The notes under the pieces: model-generated
What the model saw: the letters and a program-made list of their open reading frames with translations, nothing else
Database searches by the model: none
Told to the model about the DNA's origin: nothing
Shown: piece after piece, positions 1-6,583 of the stretch
Numbering within the stretch: position 1 is the first letter of the stretch
Layout: the number at the start of each line of letters is the position of its first letter
Program-made: the position numbers and the translations under genes
Assembly (NCBI GenBank): GCA_002404295.1
Contig: DHJK01000055.1
Location: 3,971 to 13,192 of the forward strand
DNA length: 9,222 bases
Origin: Legionellales bacterium UBA4722
GTDB lineage: Bacteria > Pseudomonadota > Gammaproteobacteria > DSM-16500
Direction: 5' to 3'

Positions 1-483
1 AGAGCGGCTCGAAAAGCTGCTGGGTTCAAAGCCGCAAAAGATTTTGCCACAAAATACAACATTCCTCTCTCCACTTATTCACAACATGAAACGGGTAAGC
101 GAAGCATCAACGCTGAATTGATTATTAATTACAGTTCATACTTTGCTATTAATCCCTGCTGGTTACTGACAGGCAATGGTGATCCCTTTTTCGGTGAAGA
201 TCAAAAAGACAAAAAAGCCATTCTTGATCGGGAAACGTTTACCATTTCTCATAAAGTTAATGTTGATCACAGTAAATATAATCAGGCTGATCTCGCGTTA
301 TTAAAACGAATCTTGTTAGCTGCGGAGCAATTGTTTGAAAAAAAATCGCATCAGTTATCTTTCACGGGATTAATTGATCATTGTTTTGAAATTTATGATG
401 CAGTGTCTACACTTTCTGCGGATATGGAAGAAAAAGACAAGATCATTCAGTTGACTTTGTCTGCTATTAAGGCGAGGGATTAG
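1..483 (+). CDS. XRE/Cro-CI-type helix-turn-helix transcriptional regulator, 5' end cut by the window edge
   Basis: The reading frame is open from base 1, so the gene starts upstream of the window; 160 residues are visible before the TAG at 481-483. The first visible residues (RAARKAAGFKAAKDFATKYN, then IPLSTYSQHETGKRSI) are a classic XRE-family helix-turn-helix as found in phage-repressor-like regulators, followed by WLLTGNGDPFFG, the usual end of that domain. Probably only 10-25 N-terminal residues are missing. The rest (about residues 65-160) is charged and predicted helical, with no S24/LexA-type peptidase domain, so it is not a self-cleaving repressor; it may serve dimerisation. The internal TTG at 118 lies inside the DNA-binding domain and is not a credible start. 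Target unknown. The gene converges on the PPR-like gene, with a palindrome between them. Confidence 0.85.
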   Translation, partial: RAARKAAGFKAAKDFATKYNIPLSTYSQHETGKRSINAELIINYSSYFAINPCWLLTGNGDPFFGEDQKDKKAILDRETFTISHKVNVDHSKYNQADLALLKRILLAAEQLFEKKSHQLSFTGLIDHCFEIYDAVSTLSADMEEKDKIIQLTLSAIKARD

Positions 484-495
484 TTTCTTTAGAGC

Positions 496-604
496 TGTCA
501 TCCTGAACGTAGTGAAGGATCTGCTGAGTTCCTCCTGTTTCTGTTTAGCACAGATCAAGAATCAAGGTATTTGCAGAAGATCCTTCGCTTCTCTCAGGAT
601 GACA
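496..604. repeat. Palindromic repeat between two convergent genes
   Basis: The left arm (496-524, starting TGTCATCCTGA and containing GAAGGATCT) and the right arm (573-604, ending TCAGGATGACA) are imperfect reverse complements. They differ in a short central stretch and a 3-nt insertion, and are separated by a 48-nt loop. This sequence type resembles the GTCATCCTGA...GAAGGATC palindromes scattered through many bacterial genomes. It lies between the stop codons of the helix-turn-helix gene and the PPR-like gene, so it could act as a shared two-way transcription end. There is no clean T-run, so that role is an inference. Confidence 0.75.
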
Positions 605-635
605 AAAGCGAATTTCGCGCCAGCCACTAACTAGT

Positions 636-2159
636 TCATAGCGTATATAATGAAAATGTATTTTCTGCCATTTGACTCGTTACAGGCATAGAGCTTCGAA
701 CTCCAAATAACGAATATTGGTTTTCCGCAAGGCTAGATGATGACGGAGAATACATTAATGCACTACCGGTTATATTAATTTGTGGTATCGCTGAATTCTC
801 ATCAGCTAAAACCTCATGAATAGCAGAGTGATCTTCTAAGTGTGTGACGCCGTTAGTTTGCGGCATCACCTCTTCTGATTTATCATAAATTATATTAGCA
901 AGATCCAATCCATTTTCCACAGCGTCATTCAAAACTTCTGTTGCATACACTTCATCATGAATGCGAGCGATTGTAATCATAAGACTGCAAATAATGGTGC
1001 TAAGACCACCCAAGCGTTTAATTTCGCTATAGGCATACCATGCCCAATCGAGTTCACCGTATGTTTTTGCAAGGATAATTAATGCATTAATATGCGTGTT
1101 TATATCAGCGAAGTTATCTGTGATTGTTTTCACATATAGAATTTTCCCATATGTGCGGCAATTGCATTTATCAGCTGCTAGCAACATAGCGTTATAAATA
1201 AGCGGACAGTTTGGGATTTCCTCGATTGCTTTATCAAATATATCAGTCGCACTCATCCAGTTTTTTTCATCTGCTGCGCGTTCAATGGCTGTAGCGAGCT
1301 GCTTCTGTTTAATGGTTAGTAATACAGCCTCTTGGTTACGAGAAAGAGATTCATTTTTTTCTGGTGCAACTGGTATCTGCTTGTTGATATTTTCTACTTT
1401 TATAGAAGGGTTAACACATTTGGAAGAATAATTTTTTATGTGTCTGTCAACGTGTTCAGCCATTTCATGTAGTATTTGTTCAGATGGATCAACGTTATTT
1501 GTCGTTGGATGCTTCTCTGTTGTAGATGAAGTTTGTGTTAATAGTTGGTCGTCTGCATAAACAACATTATTTCTTAAACCAAACGTTTTATATTCTTCAA
1601 CAGCCGCATCTAGCATTGCTATCAATTTGTCTTTGGATGATATGGATGCAAGCGTTTTAATTTGAGTGTACGCATGCGCTAAATATTCGCTACCACAACT
1701 GAGTAATGAGTGCACCAAATTAATGTAAAATCGTTGGGTTCCGTTTCCCGCAGTCAAGGTGTATGCATGCGCCGCTTTAGTGTAGTAGACACGACTCACT
1801 TTGCCTTCTTCTCTAACGATTCTGCTTGATGCTTGAACCAAAAGACTAGCGGTAGATAAATTAATTTTATTAAGCCGTACCCCATCCTTATAGATCAGCC
1901 ATAGCTTTCTTAGTGTAAGATTATTATCACTATTTTTGCAGTATGTACTTATTGAGTAGTTAATTGATCTGGAATCGCTATTAATTACTCTTCCTGATTC
2001 AATCAAATTTAGTAGGAGTGAGTGAGTATCCTGTGTATTAGTACGTCGAGTTCGAGTTATAGCAGTAACAACATTAGAACCACTCTGTCTAGCATATCTA
2101 TTGAATTTGGAATCCTTAGGGTAAGGCATTTTAACAACATTTGATGTATTTTCTGGCAT
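636..2159 (-). CDS. Hypothetical protein with tandem pentatricopeptide (PPR)-like repeats; candidate secreted effector
   Basis: I do not recognise the gene by name; it encodes 507 residues. ATG at 2159 follows GGGAG with 6-nt spacing, a strong start. There is no signal peptide and no membrane segment, so it is cytosolic or exported by a specialised system. Residues 319-353, 354-388 and 389-423 are three tandem units of exactly 35 residues, each predicted as two helices (LIYNAMLLAADKCN, HINALIILAKTYGEL, CSLMITIARIHDEV). This is the PPR period and pattern, and further weaker helical units lie at about 45-185 and 282-318. PPR proteins usually bind RNA, and TPR-like relatives bind protein. Residues 200-275 form a polar linker. 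The last 40 residues are Ser-rich and hold a near-repeat, LAENQYSLF (477-485) and MAENTFSLY (497-505). Hydrophobic residues at positions -3/-4 among small polar ones resemble Dot/Icm (type IVB) signals. The effector role is an inference. Confidence 0.8.
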   Translation of the reverse strand: MPENTSNVVKMPYPKDSKFNRYARQSGSNVVTAITRTRRTNTQDTHSLLLNLIESGRVINSDSRSINYSISTYCKNSDNNLTLRKLWLIYKDGVRLNKINLSTASLLVQASSRIVREEGKVSRVYYTKAAHAYTLTAGNGTQRFYINLVHSLLSCGSEYLAHAYTQIKTLASISSKDKLIAMLDAAVEEYKTFGLRNNVVYADDQLLTQTSSTTEKHPTTNNVDPSEQILHEMAEHVDRHIKNYSSKCVNPSIKVENINKQIPVAPEKNESLSRNQEAVLLTIKQKQLATAIERAADEKNWMSATDIFDKAIEEIPNCPLIYNAMLLAADKCNCRTYGKILYVKTITDNFADINTHINALIILAKTYGELDWAWYAYSEIKRLGGLSTIICSLMITIARIHDEVYATEVLNDAVENGLDLANIIYDKSEEVMPQTNGVTHLEDHSAIHEVLADENSAIPQINITGSALMYSPSSSSLAENQYSLFGVRSSMPVTSQMAENTFSLYTL

Positions 2160-2247
2160 AGCTAACTCCCGTTTTGCATTTATTTTTTTATTTTAAATTT
2201 CGTTAAGACATTGAAATTTTCAAATAGCCTTTATTATTAGGTTGCGT

Positions 2248-2275
2248 ATACTAGCATAAACTATTCTAATGTCGA
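2248..2275 (-). promoter_or_regulatory. Candidate sigma70 promoter for the PPR-like gene
   Basis: On the minus strand, TCGACA (2275-2270, 5 of 6 to the -35 consensus) is followed after 16 nt by TAGTAT (2253-2248, 4 of 6). TGC directly precedes the -10, giving an extended -10 element. Transcription would start near 2241, leaving an AT-rich leader of about 80 nt. Prediction by eye only. Confidence 0.4.
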
Positions 2276-2309
2276 GCCTGCTCCACGTCCTATTATTTTG
2301 AACGTCCTG

Positions 2310-2354
2310 CAATCTTCATCATTGCTTCGCCCACGCTCGCAATGACGAAGATTG
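2310..2354. repeat. Short hairpin repeat, same family as the larger palindrome at 4563-4688
   Basis: The arms CAATCTTCATCATTGC (2310-2325) and GCAATGACGAAGATTG (2339-2354) are reverse complements with one mismatch in 16, closing a 13-nt loop. Read on the minus strand, the core at 2347-2321 (CGTCATTGCGAGCG, then CGAAGCAA) nearly matches 4569-4595, marking a dispersed repeat family. It lies upstream of the PPR-like gene's promoter. No T-run follows it on either strand, so it is not an obvious terminator. Confidence 0.75.
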
Positions 2355-2501
2355 AGGAATGTTCGCGATGAGGTCAGTGATATATCTTATTAAAAACTTT
2401 TACTACGCGGCCTTGTAACGAGAGCAGATGGATGATTTGTGCTTGCTTTGCCTTCTGTTTCAAAAGAACCCTGAAAAAAATAGAAAGAACGCGAGCGATG
2501 A

Positions 2502-3050
2502 TTATCGGTGTTTGAGGGCACGGGTGGGATTAGCTGTTTCGGTTCGATCCCAAACAGTAGATCCAGATCGCCCTAAACCCGTCAGTATCTTAACCTCAAT
2601 TTTTTGAATTCGATGATTTTCTAATTGCTCTGTATCCAGCAACAACTCTTGCAAAAACCAATTCGACAACTCCTCAACCGTCACATTATAAATAGGCAAT
2701 ACTTTTGCATCTCTATGCAGCAACATCATTTTTTCATGATTAAATTCGATGCAACAATAATCACCTTCATCGCTCACCTTGAGATACTTGCATAACCCGG
2801 CAATCAACACCGCTTTATCGAGCATCCTACAAAGCGGAACTAATTTTTTTTCATAAAACCGATAATCAAATGAAAGTCCTTCATCTTCTATCACTGTAGT
2901 CAAAGAAACATGCACACGATAATCATGCCCATGTATATTTTCACGATCTGTGCTGGAAAACACAGTGAAATGCCCAGCTGAAAATTTTAATGCTTCTTTA
3001 AACAGCTCGATTGTTGCTAATCGAGAAGCGATGCCTTTTTTATTTAACAT
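2502..3050 (-). CDS. 6-pyruvoyl-tetrahydropterin synthase / QueD-fold protein lacking the usual catalytic residues
   Basis: 182 residues of the tunnelling-fold family that includes QueD (6-carboxytetrahydropterin synthase, queuosine pathway) and eukaryotic PTPS. The zinc-binding histidines are visible: H27 (FSAGHF) and H40/H42 (IHGHDY). VTVEEL (123-128) matches the family's substrate-region motif. The catalytic set is missing: R36 stands where QueD has its cysteine, four residues before the HGH motif; D78-K79 replaces the Asp-His pair; and no Glu sits at the pterin-anchoring site (VKILTG, 153-158). Residues 88-117 are a longer insertion than in QueD (about 120 residues). Other queuosine genes are absent, so a queD assignment is unsafe. 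The start ATG overlaps the 3' end of the antiporter gene by 11 bp, with a weak AAAGG 9 nt upstream, suggesting translational coupling. Fold assignment is fairly sure; the reaction is unknown. Confidence 0.8.
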   Translation of the reverse strand: MLNKKGIASRLATIELFKEALKFSAGHFTVFSSTDRENIHGHDYRVHVSLTTVIEDEGLSFDYRFYEKKLVPLCRMLDKAVLIAGLCKYLKVSDEGDYCCIEFNHEKMMLLHRDAKVLPIYNVTVEELSNWFLQELLLDTEQLENHRIQKIEVKILTGLGRSGSTVWDRTETANPTRALKHR

Positions 3051-4452
3051 GCTGTTTTACCTTTGTATGAGTCTTTGCGCGATAAAGAAACATAGGAAAT
3101 AAACAGCAAACGATGACACCTAGAATCAATATAGCTTCATATTTAAAAATCCCGCCCATTGCAATATGCGAAGGCGGTAAGAAGCCTAAAATAATAGCAC
3201 CTATGCAAGTGAAAATACCTGCGCCGCAAACTAACCATATGCCGAATTTCCCCCCTGGAATTTGAAACGAGCGCGCTACTTGTGCATGTTTGTAGCGTAA
3301 ACGTATTGCGGCCGCAAACAGTAATACATAAAATAATAACGCTAATTGTGCCGTTAAATTTGATAACACCCAATAAGAGCTACTCACTGTAGGCATAATT
3401 AAAAAAACAATACAAATAAATGAAACAATCACGCCTTGCGTCAATAAAATGCCAATCGGCATATCTTGTTTGTTGCGCTTAGACAAGAAATGCGGAAGAT
3501 TGCTATCCTCTGTGGCAATGAGCAAGCCACGTGCAGGGCCTAATAACCATGCAGTCGCGCCACTTAAACTACCTACAATAATTAATACTGCAATCACAGG
3601 GATAAACCAGGCCATGTGATAGGCTTTAAAGAAGATATCAAATGCATCGATTAAACCAGATACTAAATTGAGCTTCTGAGCAGGCACAACGATAGTAATC
3701 GCAAGACAGGAAAATATAAGTGTAGATAAAATAATAAAGGCAGAAATAAACAACGCACGTGGATAGTCACGTTGTGGATTACGCACATCCCCTGCATGCA
3801 CAGCTGACATTTCCATGCCCATCAAACCAAATAAAATATTTGTTAAAAAAGCGATATTTTCAAGGTTGCCCATATTTGGCAAGAAGTCTTTTACTGTGAA
3901 ATGGATTTGGCTAGGGTTACCTGTATGAATCCAGATAAAACTGAGCACCGATATAAATACCATAGGGATAATAGTGCCAGTGATAGCGCCGATCACACTG
4001 ACCCAGCTGGATACCCGTAAGCCAAGGCAGTTAATAAGTGTAGTGCACCAAAAAGCACTTAAGATCACGCCAAGCATGAAAAATTTATTATCGACTAAGG
4101 GAGGATAAATAAGATAAGCCAGTATCCCTGCAATAAATGCAAAAATAGTGGGATACCACACAACATTGTAAATCCACTGAAGCCATATCGTGACAAATCC
4201 CCAGCGCGGACCGAATGCTTCACGCACCCAGATATATACGCCGCCGGTGTTGGGCCAGCCTGTGGCTAATTCGGCTGTGACTAGAATAGTCGGAATAAAA
4301 AATAGTAAAGCAGCTAATAGATAGAAAAACACAAGCGAAAAACCATAAACCGCACCCGCTGTTAAACTTCGCAGATTATCAATTGCGATCACGTTGATCA
4401 TGATGAGAGTGAATACGCTGAGTGTTTTACCTTTTGTTAATTGTATGCTCAT
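3040..4452 (-). CDS. APC-superfamily amino-acid permease, GadC-like (glutamate:GABA antiporter family)
   Basis: 470 residues with about 12 hydrophobic membrane segments; an inner-membrane amino-acid exchanger. Motifs shared with E. coli GadC are YGFSLVFF (36-43), GPRWGF (81-86), NPQRDYP (225-231), GPARGL (305-310), FQIPGGKFG (396-404) and FLPP (424-427). TM1 carries the unusual AIDNLRSL (23-30) where GadC has a different substrate-site sequence, so the substrate cannot be named. GadC (511 residues) ends in a C-terminal plug that closes the channel at neutral pH. Here only about 14 basic residues follow the last membrane segment, so that gating is probably absent. No decarboxylase gene adjoins, which argues against a GadBC-type acid-resistance pair. 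First gene of a two-gene minus-strand operon. The ATG at 4452 has only a weak GAG 8 nt upstream, but the protein's N-terminus fits the family. Confidence 0.9.
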   Translation of the reverse strand: MSIQLTKGKTLSVFTLIMINVIAIDNLRSLTAGAVYGFSLVFFYLLAALLFFIPTILVTAELATGWPNTGGVYIWVREAFGPRWGFVTIWLQWIYNVVWYPTIFAFIAGILAYLIYPPLVDNKFFMLGVILSAFWCTTLINCLGLRVSSWVSVIGAITGTIIPMVFISVLSFIWIHTGNPSQIHFTVKDFLPNMGNLENIAFLTNILFGLMGMEMSAVHAGDVRNPQRDYPRALFISAFIILSTLIFSCLAITIVVPAQKLNLVSGLIDAFDIFFKAYHMAWFIPVIAVLIIVGSLSGATAWLLGPARGLLIATEDSNLPHFLSKRNKQDMPIGILLTQGVIVSFICIVFLIMPTVSSSYWVLSNLTAQLALLFYVLLFAAAIRLRYKHAQVARSFQIPGGKFGIWLVCGAGIFTCIGAIILGFLPPSHIAMGGIFKYEAILILGVIVCCLFPMFLYRAKTHTKVKQHVK

Positions 4453-4487
4453 GCTTGTTACTCATAGCCGAATAAAAATGGTGGGCT

Positions 4488-4517
4488 ATTCTACCTCAAA
4501 TTTTGTGCGATTAGTAA
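4488..4517 (-). promoter_or_regulatory. Candidate promoter of the antiporter / pterin-fold operon
   Basis: On the minus strand, TAGAAT (4493-4488, 5 of 6 to the -10 consensus) has a poor -35, TTACTA (4517-4512), 18 nt upstream. Transcription starting near 4481 would leave a short leader of about 28 nt. The weak -35 suggests dependence on an activator or simply low expression; prediction by eye. Confidence 0.35.
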
Positions 4518-4562
4518 CTATTCGGTGAGTTGTTGCTTGAGTCGTGCTCGTGAGCGTGCGCT

Positions 4563-4688
4563 AATTCTCGTCATTGCGAGCGCGAGCGAAGCAACCTAGT
4601 CTTTCTAGAGCTGATTAGCAACACTGTAAGCTCATAAGCAGCGCTGAAAGACTGGGTTGCTTCGCTCGCGCTCGCAATGGCGAGAATT
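4563..4688. repeat. Large palindromic repeat, two 43-bp arms
   Basis: The left arm 4563-4605 (starting AATTCTCGTCATTGCGAG) and the right arm 4646-4688 are reverse complements with only two mismatches in 43. Pairing continues imperfectly inward: AGAGCTGATTA on the left against AGCGCTGCTTA read on the opposite strand. It also weakly continues outward to about 4556 and 4696 (GTGC...GCAC). The structure is therefore almost one continuous hairpin of up to about 140 bp. It shares its core with 2310-2354. The form fits a REP or MITE-like non-coding element. It sits between two divergent promoters, and no transposase is nearby. Confidence 0.85.
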
Positions 4689-4738
4689 GAGGGCACGATA
4701 AAGAGGGTTAATTATCAATGATTGCTCTATTTTTTTAC

Positions 4739-4781
4739 TTGTATATGTTAGACAATCTGAGTACACTTTTCCATGTATAGT
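4739..4781 (+). promoter_or_regulatory. Candidate promoter region of the tam operon
   Basis: Two overlapping candidates. The first is TTGTAT (4739-4744), a 17-nt spacer, then TACACT (4762-4767). The second is a better -10, TATAGT (4776-4781, 5 of 6), without a well-placed -35. Either gives a leader of roughly 75-90 nt before tamA. Neither is strong, so the region is more certain than the exact site. Confidence 0.3.
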
Positions 4782-4856
4782 ATCCCGAGCAACCAACAGC
4801 TCCAAGTATGTCTAAAGTTAGACTAAAAATTAGCCTATAAGAAAAAAGCATTCAGC

Positions 4857-4861
4857 GAGGA
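4857..4861 (+). promoter_or_regulatory. Ribosome binding site that questions the tamA start
   Basis: GAGGA directly abuts the ATG at 4862 (0-nt spacing), which is too close for normal initiation. The in-frame GTG at 4868 is 6 nt away, a good distance. Translation may therefore start at 4868, shortening the signal peptide by two residues without harming it. Confidence 0.5.
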
Positions 4862-6583
4862 ATGGCAGTGCAGTATTTTATACGCGTTATTTTTATTGTT
4901 ACTTTTTGTCTTTTTTTTACACAGCCCTCATTCGCTGGTGAAGCTTTACGCATAGTGATCACTGGCGTTACAGGTGATGCATTAAAAAATGTCCAAGACC
5001 GGCTTGCGGTTGAGCAACGATTATACGGCAAGGTGCTTACAGTAGAAGATGTTCGAAATTTTTACAGCCATGCTGACAGCGACATTCAAAGTGCTTTAAA
5101 ACCGTATGGCTATTTTAAAGCGGATGTCAAATCACGACTCACTTATCAAGAAACAACATGGATTGCTCAGTTTCAAATCAATCCCGGCCCGCTACTATAT
5201 ATTACCGATATTAATTTAGCTGTAACGGGCCCTGGGAAAAATAATCCCGCTATCCAAGATTTTATTCATCACTTCCCGTTAAAAGTGGGAGACGTCTTGC
5301 AAACAAAACCCTATGAAGATGCTAAAATCGCTTTTTTTCAAATCGTCAATAACGAGGGCTATTTAAAAGCCGTCTTAACTAAAAAAGAATTACGCATCAA
5401 TTTAGTTAAAAAAACAGCGTTTATTATTTTGCATATGGACACCGGACAACGCTATTATTTTGGTTCTATTAATTTTAGTCCAAGCCCTTTTGCATCAGGT
5501 TTCTTGCGCCGTTTTGCAGAGTTTCGCCCAGGTGATCCTTTTTCTTCGCAAAAAGCATTAACTTTCCAACAAAATTTGGTGAACAGCCATTATTTTAGTG
5601 AAGCCTCAGTGATACCCAATATAAATGATGCAGCAGACTATGTAGTGCCGACCGACGTCAAGTTAACGACGTTTAAAGCAAAACAATATAAATTCGGTGC
5701 GGGCTACGGCACATTGACCGGTCCGCGTGTATTAGTAGGAATGGATTGGCGACACATCGGCGATTCAGGTCAGCACCTCACTATGCTAGCGAGATATTCA
5801 CCAGTGTTAAAAGGGTTGGCTGCCAAGTATTTTATACCTGGTTCAAACCCTATGACTGATCAATACACGTTAGGTGCCAATATCCAGCAATTCACACCAC
5901 AAAATGGAAATAGTTTTTCTGAAACCATTAGCGGTGCCTATGTCAAAATGATGCATGATTGGCAACACACTTTGTCACTTAATTTACTTAATGAACGTTA
6001 TACATTTAATAATGAACCGCGCAGGAATAGTCACGAACTTTATCCTGCTTATACGATCTCTAACATCGTGACGGATAATATGGGAGATCCACATTCTGGC
6101 AGAATGATTAGTTTGACTGTGCAAGGCGCTACTGAAAAATTATTCTCTACAACTAGTTTTCTCCAAAGCGAAATCAAGGCTAAATTCATTTTCAGTCCAA
6201 CAGATCCAAGTCGTATTATTGTTCGGGGTGATCTCGGTTACACTATCGTAAATGATACAAGTCAGTTACCGTTAACGCTTCAATATTTAGCGGGCGGGCT
6301 TGGCAGTGTGCGTGGGTACAATTTTGGCAGCATTGGGCCGGGTCGATATTTGGAAGTAGCAAGCGCTGAATATCAGCATCGCATTATTGATAAAGTGTAT
6401 GGTGCAGTCTTTTATGATATAGGCACTGCCACTAATCAGTTTAATAAGAATCTTAAACGTGGCGATGGTTTTGGTTTTGTATATGCGTCACCCATCGGGC
6501 CTGTTCAACTATATTTAGCGCGTGCGGAATCAAAATCATGGAAACCCAAAAGTATTATATTTAATATAGGAGCCGAATTTTAA
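4862..6583 (+). CDS. tamA: TamA, Omp85-family outer-membrane subunit of the translocation and assembly module
   Basis: 573 residues, almost the length of E. coli TamA (577). A signal peptide covers residues 1-25, with cleavage predicted after QPSFA. Three POTRA domains follow (about 28-100, 110-190 and 197-272), then a C-terminal beta-barrel (about 275-573). The barrel carries the Omp85 signature GSVRGY (481-486) and ends in Phe573, the usual outer-membrane C-terminal residue. TamA sits in the outer membrane and works with TamB in assembling some outer-membrane proteins, including autotransporters, and in envelope lipid homeostasis. Identity rests on the domain order plus the adjacent tamB; BamA would have five POTRAs and about 800 residues. 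The start may be GTG 4868 rather than ATG 4862, judging by ribosome-binding-site spacing. The stop shares one base with the tamB start (TAATG). Confidence 0.93.
   Translation: MAVQYFIRVIFIVTFCLFFTQPSFAGEALRIVITGVTGDALKNVQDRLAVEQRLYGKVLTVEDVRNFYSHADSDIQSALKPYGYFKADVKSRLTYQETTWIAQFQINPGPLLYITDINLAVTGPGKNNPAIQDFIHHFPLKVGDVLQTKPYEDAKIAFFQIVNNEGYLKAVLTKKELRINLVKKTAFIILHMDTGQRYYFGSINFSPSPFASGFLRRFAEFRPGDPFSSQKALTFQQNLVNSHYFSEASVIPNINDAADYVVPTDVKLTTFKAKQYKFGAGYGTLTGPRVLVGMDWRHIGDSGQHLTMLARYSPVLKGLAAKYFIPGSNPMTDQYTLGANIQQFTPQNGNSFSETISGAYVKMMHDWQHTLSLNLLNERYTFNNEPRRNSHELYPAYTISNIVTDNMGDPHSGRMISLTVQGATEKLFSTTSFLQSEIKAKFIFSPTDPSRIIVRGDLGYTIVNDTSQLPLTLQYLAGGLGSVRGYNFGSIGPGRYLEVASAEYQHRIIDKVYGAVFYDIGTATNQFNKNLKRGDGFGFVYASPIGPVQLYLARAESKSWKPKSIIFNIGAEF

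Larger units (their letters stand above)
2160..2501. other. 342-bp spacer with promoter, palindromic repeat and no gene
   Basis: The left part is the leader and promoter region of the PPR-like gene (-). The middle holds a hairpin repeat (2310-2354), flanked by a direct repeat ACGTCCT at 2285-2291 and 2302-2308. The rest, 2355-2501, lies downstream of the pterin-fold gene. On the minus strand it has a T-rich tract (A-run 2474-2480 on the plus strand) but no convincing stem before it, so no intrinsic terminator is called. I see no supported coding region here. Confidence 0.6.
4453..4861. other. 409-bp divergent spacer between the antiporter operon and tamA
   Basis: It holds a candidate promoter for each direction, at either end, and a large palindromic repeat in the middle. 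No coding region is supported. ATAGCC (4482-4487 region on the minus strand) and GGCTAT nearer the antiporter start form a small 6-bp inverted repeat in that gene's leader. Confidence 0.6.

Noticed and set aside
118..483. TTG start at 118 for the helix-turn-helix gene
   Set aside because: The open frame continues to base 1 with clear DNA-binding-domain sequence, so the true start is outside the window.
370..558. Minus-strand 62-codon ORF across the end of the helix-turn-helix gene
   Set aside because: It runs through the palindromic repeat and opposite a supported gene, with no domain or start signal.
2190..2207. Two TTAA blocks upstream of the PPR-like gene resembling a PmrA box (regulator of Dot/Icm effectors)
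   Set aside because: The blocks are 10 bp apart instead of 11, and they lie downstream of the predicted transcription start, not at a -35 position.
2440..2501. Possible intrinsic terminator after the pterin-fold gene
   Set aside because: There is a T-rich tract on the minus strand, but the sequence before it forms only a 3-bp stem.
3143..3373. Minus-strand 76-codon ORF inside the antiporter gene
   Set aside because: Alternative frame of a well-supported membrane protein, with no independent evidence.
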